Assembly (NCBI RefSeq): GCF_003350205.1 | Contig: NZ_QLLC01000015.1 | Coordinates: 1-64,000 of the forward strand | Direction: 5' to 3' | DNA from: Brevundimonas bullata | Lineage (GTDB): Bacteria; Pseudomonadota; Alphaproteobacteria; Caulobacterales; Caulobacteraceae | Length of the DNA: 64,000 nucleotides | Shown: positions 30,652 through 40,229 of the stretch, in pieces | Position numbering within the stretch: the stretch's first letter is position 1 | Layout: each line of letters opens with the position of its first letter | Position numbers and translations under genes: made by a program | Notes under the pieces: model-generated | Database searches by the model: none | The model's input: only the letters and a program-made list of their open reading frames with translations | Told to the model about the DNA's origin: nothing

Positions 30652-31560
30652 ATGGTCTCCACCCTCTCGAAATCCTTCGCCGCCGCGGCGGTTCTTGGTC
30701 TGTTGGCGCTGATCCCGGATCAAGCCTCGGCCCAGGCCAAGTGCAATCTGACGATCCAGCCGGCGCTGGATCAATGGGTGATCCGCTACAATCCCCTGGA
30801 AGACGAAGTCGCCCAGCGCAGCTTCGACGTCCTGCTGGTGAACAGCGGGGGGACGCCCTGCAACGGCAATATCCTGGCCTCGCTGCAAGGCGAAGCGTTT
30901 GGTCTGACGACGCCGGGCGGTGCCAACCGCGTGCGCTATACGCTTGTCGATGTCGATTACGGCGGCGTCGATATCACGCCGCGATCAGGCGAGAGCGCAA
31001 GGCGGAATGGGACCAGCGTCTCGATCAAGCAGGGCGAACAACTGCCGGCCCGCATCACCTTCGCCGCCTCCCCTGAGGCGGGCGTGGCTCAGGGACGATA
31101 TACTCAGGTCGCCAACCTGTTCGTCGAGCAGGCCAACGGGACGATCCACGCTACGCGTCCGGTGACTCTGGTGCTTGATCTCGCCGCCGCCGCTGCCATT
31201 GGGCTCAAGGGCGAGTTTTCGCGTCCCAACGGCACGCCTGTCATCGACCTAGGCGAACTGACCGAGGGGGCGCGGCCGCTGAACGCCGCTCTTTATGTGC
31301 ACAGCACGGGCGGGTATCGCGTCTCCGTCACTTCGGCCAACCGTGGACGCCTGCGCCAAGGGGCGACGGCCTGGTACGTCGACTACAATCTCAAGGTCGG
31401 GGCTCAGGACATCAATCTCCAGCGGACGGACACGATCAATGTCGTGTCCCAGACGGCGCGTCGTGACGACTATCCGTTGACCGTGCGGATCGGCGATGTG
31501 TCGGGCAAGCGGGCAGGCGAGTACAGCGACACTCTGACCTTCACCGTCGCGGCCATCTGA
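30652..31560 (+). CDS. Candidate two-domain tip subunit (CsuE-like) of the pilus
   Basis: A secreted protein of about 302 residues with signal peptide (STLSKSFAAAAVLGLLALI ... ASAQA). The N-terminal half has two cysteines (KCNLTIQP and GTPCNGN). The C-terminal half, from about residue 180, ends GEYSDTLTFTVAAI and looks like an SCPU-type domain. Two-domain secreted proteins after the usher gene are tip adhesins in Csu-like operons. The ATG at 30652 follows GGAAGGAAG; the ATG at 30631 overlapping the usher stop is the alternative. Function inferred from position. Confidence 0.75.
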   Translation: MVSTLSKSFAAAAVLGLLALIPDQASAQAKCNLTIQPALDQWVIRYNPLEDEVAQRSFDVLLVNSGGTPCNGNILASLQGEAFGLTTPGGANRVRYTLVDVDYGGVDITPRSGESARRNGTSVSIKQGEQLPARITFAASPEAGVAQGRYTQVANLFVEQANGTIHATRPVTLVLDLAAAAAIGLKGEFSRPNGTPVIDLGELTEGARPLNAALYVHSTGGYRVSVTSANRGRLRQGATAWYVDYNLKVGAQDINLQRTDTINVVSQTARRDDYPLTVRIGDVSGKRAGEYSDTLTFTVAAI

Positions 31561-31591
31561 CGCCGCGATCATTTCGCCGGAAACGAAAACG

Positions 31592-31610
31592 CCCCGCAGA
31601 TCCTGCGGGG
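31592..31610. terminator. Bidirectional terminator between convergent pilus genes
   Basis: CCCCGCAG (31592-31599) pairs with CTGCGGGG (31603-31610) around a 3-base loop, with AAAAC on the left and TGTTT on the right, so it can serve both strands. Confidence 0.85.
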
Positions 31611-31637
31611 TGTTTCAGTATTCAGACTGCAGTCAGC

Positions 31638-32069
31638 CTAGATGGGCTGGATGGTCAGGGCCAGGATCAGCGGCTGCTCCAGTTCGACCTCGTCGAAGCG
31701 ATAATCGACGGTGCGGATCGTCGCCATGTTGGAGCGGCGCAGTTCCAGGATGCCGCTCTTGGCCAGATTCAGTGAGCGGTCGCCATAGATGATCTTGGCC
31801 TTCTCGCTGGCCGCGAGCGGGCGGTACTGGGCCGAGACCGTGAAGCCGCCAGGGCTGTTGCAGGCCTCGACCACCGAACCCGCGCGACCGTTTTCGGCCA
31901 TGACGGTGCCGGTGGGGCGCACCCAGCAGGCGACCGGCACGGTGGCGCGCAGTCTATAGGTATGGCCGCCGGTCGGTCCGGCCGATGCGATCTGCGGCGC
32001 CAGAAGGGCGGTCAGGCCGACGGCGATCGCAAGAAAACTACGGCGTTTTGCCGGGAACAGCTTGGTCAT
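31638..32069 (-). CDS. Secreted protein of unknown function, pilus-subunit-like
   Basis: A protein of about 143 residues with signal peptide (RRSFLAIAVGLTALLAPQIA). The mature part has two cysteines (VPVACWVRPTG and VVEACNSPGGFTVSAQY), a spacing like that of SCPU/pilin subunits, and ends EQPLILALTIQPI, a possible terminal beta strand. Not a clear family match. It is convergent with the pilus operon. The ATG at 32069 is chosen for the signal peptide and GAGG; the frame is open to 32162. A near-consensus CtrA site lies upstream. Confidence 0.75.
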   Translation of the reverse strand: MTKLFPAKRRSFLAIAVGLTALLAPQIASAGPTGGHTYRLRATVPVACWVRPTGTVMAENGRAGSVVEACNSPGGFTVSAQYRPLAASEKAKIIYGDRSLNLAKSGILELRRSNMATIRTVDYRFDEVELEQPLILALTIQPI

Positions 32070-32140
32070 GACGTCCTCATCACCCTTGATTTCAATGGGA
32101 CGATACTTGGCGGCTCTTAACTTCACGCGATCAGACAGGC

Positions 32141-32155
32141 TTAGCGGGCGCTTAA
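32141..32155. promoter_or_regulatory. Near-consensus CtrA box upstream of the orphan pilus-like gene
   Basis: TTAG-CGGGCGC-TTAA is one base off the TTAA-N7-TTAA CtrA site and stands 72 bases before the minus-strand gene start at 32069. Assigned by eye. Confidence 0.45.
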
Positions 32156-32236
32156 TCGTCATCGTAAACCGTCGCTAACCTTGTTGGCTGATGAAGGCCC
32201 GACGCGGCGATGGTCAGGGCTGGAACGCATAAAAAA

Positions 32237-32262
32237 GGGGGCGCGATCCGGATCGCGCCCCC
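32237..32262 (-). terminator. Terminator of the MFS transporter gene
   Basis: A perfect 13-bp palindrome, GGGGGCGCGATCC and its complement, with six A on its left, which read as a T run on the minus strand, about 30 bases past the stop of the transporter gene. Confidence 0.93.
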
Positions 32263-32292
32263 GATAAGATGGGTTAGCCTGAATGGGTGGCG

Positions 32293-33636
32293 TCAGGTCT
32301 TGGCGCCCGCCCGGCCACGACCCAGTTCGCGGTTCAGCCACAGGGCCAGCAGGGTGCAGACCGCGCCCGACAGCAGATAGCCGCCGCCCGCGATCAGGCC
32401 GAACTTGCCCGACAGGGCCAGGGCCGCCAGCGGGGCGAAGCCGGCGCCGAACAGCCAGGCCAGATCGGACGTCAGGGCCGAGGCGGTATAGCGGTTGCTC
32501 AGGCTGAAGCTGGAGGCGATGGAGCCTGAGGCCTGACCGAAGGACAGGCCCAGCAGGACGAAGCCCAGGATCATATAGGCCAGTTCGCCGATGGGGCCGC
32601 CGTCCAGCATCTGGGGCGCGAAGCCCGAGAAGGCGGCGATGCCGGCGGCTGTGACGGCCAGCAGGGCGCGGCGGCCGTAACGGTCGGCCAGCCAGCCCGA
32701 GGCCAGGATGGCGGCCAAGCCGAAGACGGCCCCGATCAGTTCGATCATCAGGAACCGGGCGGGCGATTCCTCCGTGTAGAGGAAGACCCAGGACAGCGGG
32801 AAGACCGTCACCATGTGGAACATGGCGAAGCTGGCCAGGGGGGCGAAGGCGCCGATGACGATGCCGCCGCCTTCTTCGCGCACGGCCTTGATCACGGGGG
32901 CGGGGTGCAGCTCCAGCGTCTCGAACGCAGCCTGGAAGGCGGGCGTCACCACGATGCGCAGGCGGGCGAACAGGGCCACCACGTTGATGGCGAAGGCCAC
33001 GAAGAAGGGATAGCGCCAGCCCCAGTCGAGGAAGTCGGCGGCCGACAGCTTGCTGAGGAAGTAGGCGAACAGGGCGCTGGCCACGATCAGGCCGAAGGGC
33101 GCGCCCAGTTGCGGCACCATGGCGTACCAGCCGCGACGGTTCTCAGGCGCGCTGACGGCCAGAAGCGAAGCCATGCCGTCCCAGGCGCCGCCCAAGGCCA
33201 CGCCCTGACCGATGCGCAACACGATCAGCATGACCGCCGCCCAGTGACCGGTCTGGGCGTAGCTGGGCAGGAAGCCGAGGCAGACGGTCGAAATCCCCAT
33301 CAGGAAGAGGGCGATGGTCAGCTTGGTCCCGCGTCCGAAGCGCCGGTCGATGGCGATGAACAGCGCCGTGCCGAACGGCCGGGCGATAAAGGCCACGGCG
33401 AAGACGGCGAAGGACAGCAGGGTCCCGCCCAGCGGTCCCGCATAGGGGAAGACCAACTGCGGGAAGACCACGACCGAGGCGATGGCATAGACGAAGAAGT
33501 CGAAGAATTCCGACGTGCGACCAATGATCACGCCGATCGCAATTTCTCCGGCGTCGATTTTGCCGTGTCGCGCGTTGATCTGGCTGGCGTCCCGCTCGAG
33601 GGACTCTGAAGAAGGCGCGCCGCTGGTGGCGTTCAT
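32293..33636 (-). CDS. MFS transporter, metabolite:H+ symporter (MHS) family
   Basis: A 447-residue inner-membrane symporter with twelve likely helices. The N-terminal IAIGVIIGRTSEFFDFFVYA and RPFGTALFIAIDRRFGRGTK are signature-like for the MHS branch (ShiA, ProP, KgtP), as is GWLADRYGRR in the second half. The substrate is unknown; carboxylates, shikimate-like compounds or osmolytes are options. Divergent from cyoA; the 190-base gap between them must hold both promoters. Confidence 0.92.
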   Translation of the reverse strand: MNATSGAPSSESLERDASQINARHGKIDAGEIAIGVIIGRTSEFFDFFVYAIASVVVFPQLVFPYAGPLGGTLLSFAVFAVAFIARPFGTALFIAIDRRFGRGTKLTIALFLMGISTVCLGFLPSYAQTGHWAAVMLIVLRIGQGVALGGAWDGMASLLAVSAPENRRGWYAMVPQLGAPFGLIVASALFAYFLSKLSAADFLDWGWRYPFFVAFAINVVALFARLRIVVTPAFQAAFETLELHPAPVIKAVREEGGGIVIGAFAPLASFAMFHMVTVFPLSWVFLYTEESPARFLMIELIGAVFGLAAILASGWLADRYGRRALLAVTAAGIAAFSGFAPQMLDGGPIGELAYMILGFVLLGLSFGQASGSIASSFSLSNRYTASALTSDLAWLFGAGFAPLAALALSGKFGLIAGGGYLLSGAVCTLLALWLNRELGRGRAGAKT

Positions 33637-33826
33637 GACCGATGACGTTCCCTGGACCCGGGCGCGACACGCGCGCCGACATGGTAAGAATGGCGAAAGC
33701 CGTCATTTGCTCCCGATCCTCTGCGCGGGGGATAGGACGGATTGTCCAATGTCCCCCTTCGGCGGGCGGCGGTACGGGCGATGCACAATGATCGTGCCAG
33801 AGCCCTCTTCCCGAACAGGAACCGCC

Positions 33827-35059
33827 GTGCGCCGCCTGCGACCCCTCTTGCTGCTGCCCCTTATGGCCCTGATGTCGGGCTGCGAAGCCGTTGTCCTGTC
33901 GCCTGCGGGCGACATCGCGGCGCAGCAGCGCGACCTGCTGGTCTGGTCGGTGGTGCTGATGCTGATCATCATCATCCCGGTGATGGCGCTGACCGTCTTC
34001 TTCGCCTGGAAGTACCGGGAGTCGAACAAGGAAGCCCGGTATGAGCCCGACTGGGACCACTCGACCCATCTGGAGCTGGTGATCTGGGCCGCGCCGCTGC
34101 TGATCATCATCTGCCTGGGCGCCATCACCTGGTCGGGCACCCATCTGCTGGACCCGTATCGGTCGCTGGATCGGATCAACAAGGGGCAGGCTATCGCCGA
34201 GGGCGTGGAGCCGCTTCAGGTCAACGTCGTCGCCATGGATTGGAAGTGGCTGTTCATCTACCCCGAGTACGGCATCGCCACGGTCAATGAACTGGCCGCG
34301 CCGGTGGACCGGCCGATCCGCTTCCACATCACGTCGACCGGGGTGATGAACTCCTTCTACATCCCCGCCCTGGCCGGTCAGATCTACGCCATGCCGGGCA
34401 TGGAGACGAAGATGAACGCCGTCATCAACCGTCCGGGCAAGTACGTCGGCTTCTCGGCCAACTATTCCGGCGACGGCTTCTCGGACATGCGCTTCGCCTT
34501 CCACGGTCTGGATCAGGCGGGCTTTGACCAGTGGGTCGCCGGCGTGCGCGCCGACAGCAAGAGCTTGGACCGCGAAACCTATCTGGAGCTGGAGAAGCCT
34601 AGCGAGAAGGTGCCGGTCCTGCACTACGCCTCGGTCGATGAAGGCCTGTTCGACGCCGTGCTGAACATGTGCGTCGAGCCGGGCAAGATGTGCATGGGCG
34701 AGATGATGGCTATCGACAAGAAGGGCGGCCTGGGTCTGACCGCCGTTCACGCCACCTGGCCGCTGGCCTATGACAAGTATGCCCGTCGCGGCGAGGCGGC
34801 CCTGGGTTCAGGCGAGTCCTACGTCATGGCGATCTGCACGCCGCTGGAGGCCGAGAAGGCCGCCGTGGACGCAGGCCGCCGCCGTCAGGAACTGGCCGCC
34901 CAGATCACCCGCTCGGCCCCGACCGAACAGATCATGGGCAGGGGCCTGACCCGGCCGGGTCAAGCCTCTCGCACCGAAGTCGCCGCCGCCGGCTGGCCCT
35001 TCGCCCCTCGCATCCCTGCGCCGACCGCCGCCGACGCACCTTCTGCGTCGCAATCCTGA
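33827..35059 (+). CDS. cyoA: Cytochrome o ubiquinol oxidase subunit II
   Basis: A lipoprotein subunit of about 410 residues of the terminal quinol oxidase. The signal [17 protein letters not shown] gives a lipobox, two membrane helices follow (about 50-70 and 90-110), then a cupredoxin domain ([20 protein letters not shown]) lacking the CuA ligands, as expected of quinol rather than cytochrome c oxidases. The C-terminus is longer than usual and Pro/Ala-rich. I chose the GTG at 33827 (AGGA upstream, short signal); the ATG at 33788 is the alternative. First gene of cyoABCD-surf1-regBA. Confidence 0.93.
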   Translation: MRRLRPLLLLPLMALMSGCEAVVLSPAGDIAAQQRDLLVWSVVLMLIIIIPVMALTVFFAWKYRESNKEARYEPDWDHSTHLELVIWAAPLLIIICLGAITWSGTHLLDPYRSLDRINKGQAIAEGVEPLQVNVVAMDWKWLFIYPEYGIATVNELAAPVDRPIRFHITSTGVMNSFYIPALAGQIYAMPGMETKMNAVINRPGKYVGFSANYSGDGFSDMRFAFHGLDQAGFDQWVAGVRADSKSLDRETYLELEKPSEKVPVLHYASVDEGLFDAVLNMCVEPGKMCMGEMMAIDKKGGLGLTAVHATWPLAYDKYARRGEAALGSGESYVMAICTPLEAEKAAVDAGRRRQELAAQITRSAPTEQIMGRGLTRPGQASRTEVAAAGWPFAPRIPAPTAADAPSASQS

Positions 35060-35072
35060 GCGCCTGACCGAC

Positions 35073-37082
35073 ATGTCTATTGATCACATCGCATCCCTGA
35101 TCTTCGGAAGGCTGGACTGGAACGCCCTGCCGTTCCACGAGCCCATCCTGGTCGCCACCTTCGCCGTGGTCGTGCTGGGCGGTCTGACGACCCTGGCTCT
35201 GATCACCCGCTACAAGCTGTGGGGCTATCTCTGGACCGAATGGTTCACCACGGTCGATCACAAGAAGATCGGCATCATGTACATGATCCTGGGGCTGGTC
35301 ATGTTCCTGCGCGGCTTCGCCGACGCCATCATGATGCGCCTGCAACAGGCCATGGCCTTCGGCGGGGCGGAGGGCTACCTCAACGCTCACCACTATGACC
35401 AGATCTTCACCGCTCACGGCGTGATCATGATCTTCTTCGTGGCCATGCCCCTGATCACCGGCCTGATGAACTATCTGGTGCCGTTGCAGATCGGCGCGCG
35501 GGACGTCTCCTTTCCCTTCCTGAACAACTTCAGCTTCTGGATGACGACGGCGGGTGCGGTTCTGGTCATGGCCTCGCTGTTCATCGGCGAGTTCGCCCGC
35601 ACCGGCTGGCTGGCCTATCCGCCGCTGTCAGGCATTGGCTACAGCCCCGGCGTCGGCGTCGACTATTATATCTGGGCGCTGCAGATCGCGGGGGTCGGGA
35701 CCACCCTGTCCGGCATCAACCTGATCGCGACCATCGTGAAGATGCGCGCGCCGGGCATGGGCCTGATGAAGATGCCGGTCTTCACCTGGACCTCGCTATG
35801 CGCCAACGTCCTGATCGTGGCCTCCTTCCCGGTCCTGACCGCGGTTCTGGCCCTGCTGACGGCGGATCGCTACATCGGCACCAACTTCTTCACGAACGAC
35901 TTCGGCGGCAACCCGATGATGTACGTGAACCTGATCTGGATCTGGGGCCACCCCGAGGTCTACATCCTGATCCTGCCGCTGTTCGGCGTGTTTTCCGAAG
36001 TGACCTCGACCTTCTCGGGCAAGAAGCTCTTCGGCTATACGTCCATGGTCTATGCGACGGTGGTCATCACCATCCTGTCCTACCTGGTGTGGCTGCACCA
36101 CTTCTTCACCATGGGCTCGGGCGCGTCCGTGAACTCCTTCTTCGGGATCACGACGATGATCATCTCGATCCCGACCGGGGCCAAGCTGTTCAACTGGCTG
36201 TTCACCATGTACCGCGGCCGTATCCGCTTCGAGCTGCCGATGATGTGGACCGTCGCCTTCATGCTGACCTTCGTCATCGGCGGCATGACGGGCGTCATGC
36301 TGGCGGTGCCGCCGGCGGACTTCGTCCTGCACAACTCGCTGTTCCTGATCGCCCACTTCCACAACGTCATCATCGCCGGCGTGCTGTTCGGCCTGTTCGC
36401 CGCCATCAACTTCTGGTGGCCCAAGGCCTTCGGCTTCAAGCTGGACAAGACCTGGGGTCTGGTCAGCTTCTGGTGCTGGGTGGTCGGCTTCTGGGTCGCC
36501 TTCGCCCCGCTCTATGTCCTGGGCTTCATGGGCGTGACGCGGCGGATGCGGGTCTTCGACGATCCGTCCTATCAGATCTGGTTCATCATCGCGGCCTTCG
36601 GCGCGGCCATCATCGCCGTCGGCATCCTGGCCATGCTGATCCAGTTCGCCGTCTCGATCATCAACCGCGACAAGCTGCGCGATGAGACGGGCGACCCCTG
36701 GCATGGCCGCACCCTGGAGTGGTCCACGTCGTCGCCGCCGCCGAACTACAACTTCGCCAAGACGCCGATCATTCACGACTCGGACGCCTGGTGGGACATG
36801 AAGACGCGCGGCTATGAGCGTCCGGTCGACGGTTACAAGCCCATCCACATGCCTGCCAACACGGGGGCAGGGGTGATCCTGGCCGGCCTGTCGACGGTCA
36901 TGGGCTTCGCCCTGATCTGGTACATGTGGTGGCTGGCGGCGCTGAGCTTCTTCGCCCTGATCGCCTACGCCATCTTCCACACCTTCAACTACAAGCGCGA
37001 CTACTACATCCCGGCCGAGACGGTGCAGGCGACCGAGGACGCGCACACAAAGGCCCTGGCGGCCGCAGCGGCGAAGGGATGA
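35073..37082 (+). CDS. cyoB: Cytochrome o ubiquinol oxidase subunit I
   Basis: The 669-residue catalytic subunit with heme b, heme o3 and CuB. Landmarks are [40 protein letters not shown] (heme His), [20 protein letters not shown] (CuB His and the cross-linked Tyr), WLHHFFTMG, and [16 protein letters not shown] (heme His pair). About fifteen membrane helices. Lies 13 bases after cyoA. Proton pumping by the heme-copper A-type mechanism is expected. Confidence 0.97.
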   Translation: MSIDHIASLIFGRLDWNALPFHEPILVATFAVVVLGGLTTLALITRYKLWGYLWTEWFTTVDHKKIGIMYMILGLVMFLRGFADAIMMRLQQAMAFGGAEGYLNAHHYDQIFTAHGVIMIFFVAMPLITGLMNYLVPLQIGARDVSFPFLNNFSFWMTTAGAVLVMASLFIGEFARTGWLAYPPLSGIGYSPGVGVDYYIWALQIAGVGTTLSGINLIATIVKMRAPGMGLMKMPVFTWTSLCANVLIVASFPVLTAVLALLTADRYIGTNFFTNDFGGNPMMYVNLIWIWGHPEVYILILPLFGVFSEVTSTFSGKKLFGYTSMVYATVVITILSYLVWLHHFFTMGSGASVNSFFGITTMIISIPTGAKLFNWLFTMYRGRIRFELPMMWTVAFMLTFVIGGMTGVMLAVPPADFVLHNSLFLIAHFHNVIIAGVLFGLFAAINFWWPKAFGFKLDKTWGLVSFWCWVVGFWVAFAPLYVLGFMGVTRRMRVFDDPSYQIWFIIAAFGAAIIAVGILAMLIQFAVSIINRDKLRDETGDPWHGRTLEWSTSSPPPNYNFAKTPIIHDSDAWWDMKTRGYERPVDGYKPIHMPANTGAGVILAGLSTVMGFALIWYMWWLAALSFFALIAYAIFHTFNYKRDYYIPAETVQATEDAHTKALAAAAAKG

Positions 37083-37086
37083 TCTG

Positions 37087-37731
37087 ATGAGCCACGCAGC
37101 TTCCCTGAACCCTGACTACGTCGACGAGGCCGGGCGGCCGATCTACCACCCGGTCGAGGAGCCGCATCACCCGGAAGGCCACAGCACCATGCTGGGCTTC
37201 TGGATCTATCTGATGAGCGACTGCCTCATCTTTGCGATGCTGTTCGCCGTCTATGCGGTGATCGGCGCCAACTACGCAGCCGGCCCGGCGCCCAAGGACC
37301 TGTTCGACCTGCCGCTGGTGGCGCTGAACACCTCCATGCTGCTGCTGTCGTCGATCACCTACGGCTTCGCCATGCTGGCCATGGTCAAGAACCGTACGGC
37401 CCAGATGCAGATCTGGCTGGCGATCACCGGGGTCTTCGGCCTCTGTTTCCTGGGGATCGAACTCTATGAGTTCGCCCACCTGATCCACCTGGGCGCCACG
37501 CCCCAGCGCAGCGGCTTCCTGTCGGCCTTCTTCGTTCTGGTCGGCACCCACGGCCTGCACGTCACCTTCGGCTGCATCTGGCTGGTCACGCTGATGATCC
37601 AGGTCTGGCGGAAGGGCCTGATCCCGGCCAATAAGCGCCGGCTGATGTGCCTCAGCCTGTTCTGGCACTTCCTGGACGTCATCTGGATCGGCGTCTTCAC
37701 CTTCGTCTATCTGTTCGGGATGCTGCGATGA
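37087..37731 (+). CDS. cyoC: Cytochrome o ubiquinol oxidase subunit III
   Basis: A 214-residue membrane subunit with five helices. The N-terminal HPEGHSTMLGFWIYLMSDCL and C-terminal VGTHGLHVTFGCIWLVTLMI plus LSLFWHFLDVIWIGVFTFVY are family hallmarks. It starts 4 bases after the cyoB stop and overlaps cyoD by four bases. Confidence 0.96.
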   Translation: MSHAASLNPDYVDEAGRPIYHPVEEPHHPEGHSTMLGFWIYLMSDCLIFAMLFAVYAVIGANYAAGPAPKDLFDLPLVALNTSMLLLSSITYGFAMLAMVKNRTAQMQIWLAITGVFGLCFLGIELYEFAHLIHLGATPQRSGFLSAFFVLVGTHGLHVTFGCIWLVTLMIQVWRKGLIPANKRRLMCLSLFWHFLDVIWIGVFTFVYLFGMLR

Positions 37732-38129
37732 GCGCCGAGGCCCACAACGAACACGCCGCCAAGACTCTGAGTGACCATCATCACGACGATCACCACGGCG
37801 ACGACCACGATCACGGCTCGTTCAAGACCTATATGATCGGGTTCCTGCTGTCGGTGGTGCTGACGGCGATCCCGTTCTGGCTGGTCATGACCGAGACCCT
37901 GGCGCCGCAGACCACGGGTCTGATCATCACGGCCTTCGCCGTGGTGCAGATCGTGGTGCACATGGTCTTCTTCCTGCACATGAACCACAAGTCCGAGGGC
38001 GGGTGGAACATGCTGGCGCTGATCTTCACCATCGTCATCGTGGTGATCGCCGTCGCGGGTTCGGTCTGGGTGATGTATCACCTGAACGTCAACATGATGC
38101 CCACGCACGAGATGCAGAGCATGGGCTGA
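37728..38129 (+). CDS. cyoD: Cytochrome o ubiquinol oxidase subunit IV
   Basis: A 133-residue membrane subunit with three helices (family phrase VVQIVVHMVFFLHMNHKSEG). The first 30 residues carry an unusual His/Asp cluster, HHHDDHHGDDHDHG, ahead of the first helix, which could bind copper, zinc or nickel. The C-terminus also holds His and Met (NMMPTHEMQSMG). It overlaps cyoC by ATGA. Confidence 0.92.
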   Translation: MSAEAHNEHAAKTLSDHHHDDHHGDDHDHGSFKTYMIGFLLSVVLTAIPFWLVMTETLAPQTTGLIITAFAVVQIVVHMVFFLHMNHKSEGGWNMLALIFTIVIVVIAVAGSVWVMYHLNVNMMPTHEMQSMG

Positions 38130-38196
38130 GCCTGACGGCTAGCCGGGGAGAAGCGCCATAGAGCCGTCGTCGCGACCTGCTCGGCCACCACGCAGC

Positions 38197-38910
38197 ATGA
38201 CCGTCCTGATCCTGGGCGCGGTCATGTTCGCCGTCCTGTTCGCGGGTTTTTCAGCTCTCGGCGTCTGGCAGGTGCAGCGGCTGGCCTGGAAGCAGGAGCT
38301 GATCCGCCAGGTCGACGCCCGCATCCACGCCGCGCCCGTCGCGGCGCCTGCGCCGGATCAGGTCGTCACGCGACAGGCTGATCAGTATCGTCGGGTCGTC
38401 GTCAGCGGCCGCTTCGATCATTCGCGCGAAGCCTTGGTCAAGGCGGTGACGGACCTCGGGCCCGGCTACTGGGTCATGACGCCGCTGATGACGGATCGCG
38501 GCTTCACCGTCCTGATCAACCGGGGTTTCGTGCCGTCCGAGCGTCAGAAGCCGGCGGATCGCGCGGCCGGTCAGGTCGAAGGCGAGACGACGGTCGTCGG
38601 CCTGCTGCGTCTGACCGAACCCGACGGCGGCTTCCTGCGCGCCAATGATCCGACGCGTGACCGCTGGTTCTCGCGCGATGTGGCGGGGATCGCCAAGGCG
38701 AAGGGGATTTCCGCCCCCGTCGCTCCCTACTTTATCGACGCCGACGCCACGCCCAATCCGGGGGGCTTGCCGCGCGGGGGCCTGACCGTGGTGCGGTTCG
38801 CCAACATCCATCTGATCTACGCCCTGACCTGGTTCGGACTGGCCCTGATGTCGGCGGCGGGCTTTGTCCTGTTCGCGCGTGAGGAAAAGCGGCGGAGGGC
38901 GGCGCGATGA
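38197..38910 (+). CDS. SURF1 family oxidase assembly protein
   Basis: A 237-residue protein that assists heme insertion into heme-copper oxidase subunit I. Two membrane helices flank a periplasmic domain: SALGVWQVQRLAWKQELI after the first, and HLIYALTWFGLALMSAAGFV as the last. RGFVPSERQKP and YFIDADATPNPGGLPRGG are family motifs. The ATG at 38197 has no ribosome site; an in-frame ATA at 38158, preceded by GGGGAG at 7-base spacing, may be the real start and would add 13 Arg/Pro-rich residues. It overlaps regB by ATGA. Confidence 0.93.
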   Translation: MTVLILGAVMFAVLFAGFSALGVWQVQRLAWKQELIRQVDARIHAAPVAAPAPDQVVTRQADQYRRVVVSGRFDHSREALVKAVTDLGPGYWVMTPLMTDRGFTVLINRGFVPSERQKPADRAAGQVEGETTVVGLLRLTEPDGGFLRANDPTRDRWFSRDVAGIAKAKGISAPVAPYFIDADATPNPGGLPRGGLTVVRFANIHLIYALTWFGLALMSAAGFVLFAREEKRRRAAR

Positions 38911-40229
38911 GCGCCATAGGGTTCGCGCGCAGTCTGCTGGGTCTGGACGACCGGGCCGAGGCGCCGGTGTCGCCGGGCGCGGCCGGTCGGCGCAACATGT
39001 TGCTGCTGATCCAACTGCGCTGGCTCGCGGTGGTCGGGCAGGTGGTGACGATCGCCGTGGTCCACTGGGGGCTGAAGATCCCCCTGCCTCTGGGGATGCT
39101 CCTGCTGGCCCCGACCGGGCTGGCGCTGATGAACCTGGCCAGCGCCCCTGTGGCGCTGCGCCGACAGAGCGTGACTGATCCCGAGCTGCTGTTGGCCCTG
39201 TTCGCCGACGTCGCCGCCCTGACCTGGCTGCTGTTCTTCAGCGGCGGGGCCAGCAATCCGTTCGCGGCCCTCTATCTGATGCAGATCGTGCTGGCGGCGG
39301 TCTTGCTGCGCCCGACCTACGCCTGGGGGTTTGTTCTGGTCACCAGCGCCTGTCTGGGCCTGCTGGCCTTCTGGCATCAGCCTCTGCCGCTGCCGCCTGG
39401 CGCGGATGCACGCCTGGGGCTGATCCAGGCCGGAGCCCTGGTCAACTTCATCCTGATCGCGGTGCTGCTGGTCGCCTTCGTCACCCGCACGACCCAGAAC
39501 GTGCGGGCGCGCGACGCCTATCTCGCTGATGCCCGCCAGCAGGCGGCGGAACAGGACCACATCGTTCGCATGGGTCTGTTGGCGTCGGGCGCCGCGCATG
39601 AGCTGGGCACGCCGCTGGCTTCACTGTCGGTCATCCTCAGCGACTGGAAGCGGATGCCGGAGCTGACCGCTGACGCCGATCTGGCCGCTGACATCGCCGA
39701 GATGCAGGCCGAGGTCGAGCGCTGCAAGACCATTGTCACCGGCATCCTGATGTCGGCGGGCGAGGCGCGGGGCGAGGCGCCGACCATCACCACCCTGGGC
39801 GGCTTCCTGTCCGAGATCGTCGCCGACTGGCGCGAGAAGTCCAACGACGCCATGGCTGTGGTCCTGCGCGGGCCGACGCCGCGCGATCCGCGCATCATCG
39901 CCGACCCGGCCCTGAAGCAGGTCTTTAGCGCGCTGCTGGACAACGCCCATGAGGCGGGCGCCGAGCGCATGGTCATCGCCGCGACGCTGGACGAGGACCT
40001 GCTGTCGGTCGAGTTCAACGACGACGGCCCCGGTTTCGCGCCCGAGATTCTCGAGCGGCTGGGCCAGCCCTATCAATCGACCAAGGGCCGGGCAGGGGCG
40101 GGGCTGGGCCTCTTCCTGCTGGTCAATGTCATGCGCAAGCTGGGCGGCGGCGTCGTCGCCGCCAACCGACGCGACGGCGGCGCCAGCGTCCGCCTCACCC
40201 TGCCTCTGGAGGCCTTGGCGCCGAAATGA
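38907..40229 (+). CDS. regB: Redox-sensing histidine kinase RegB/ActS/PrrB
   Basis: A 440-residue membrane sensor kinase with six predicted helices. It carries GGASNPF (about 113-119), the quinone-sensing GGXXNPF motif, the H box ASGAAHELGTPLASL with phospho-acceptor His231, and a cysteine (Cys273, in EVERCKTIV) placed about 40 residues after the His, like the redox-active Cys265 of Rhodobacter RegB. The ATPase domain has N (LLDNAHEAG), G1 (DDGPGFAP) and G2 (GLGLFLL) boxes. Overlaps SURF1 and regA by four bases each. Confidence 0.94.
   Translation: MSAIGFARSLLGLDDRAEAPVSPGAAGRRNMLLLIQLRWLAVVGQVVTIAVVHWGLKIPLPLGMLLLAPTGLALMNLASAPVALRRQSVTDPELLLALFADVAALTWLLFFSGGASNPFAALYLMQIVLAAVLLRPTYAWGFVLVTSACLGLLAFWHQPLPLPPGADARLGLIQAGALVNFILIAVLLVAFVTRTTQNVRARDAYLADARQQAAEQDHIVRMGLLASGAAHELGTPLASLSVILSDWKRMPELTADADLAADIAEMQAEVERCKTIVTGILMSAGEARGEAPTITTLGGFLSEIVADWREKSNDAMAVVLRGPTPRDPRIIADPALKQVFSALLDNAHEAGAERMVIAATLDEDLLSVEFNDDGPGFAPEILERLGQPYQSTKGRAGAGLGLFLLVNVMRKLGGGVVAANRRDGGASVRLTLPLEALAPK

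Noticed and set aside
33637..33826. RegA-like binding site (GCGACACGCGCGCC) upstream of cyoA
   Set aside because: It lacks the central W-T bases of the RegA consensus I remember, and similar GC-rich palindromes arise by chance here.
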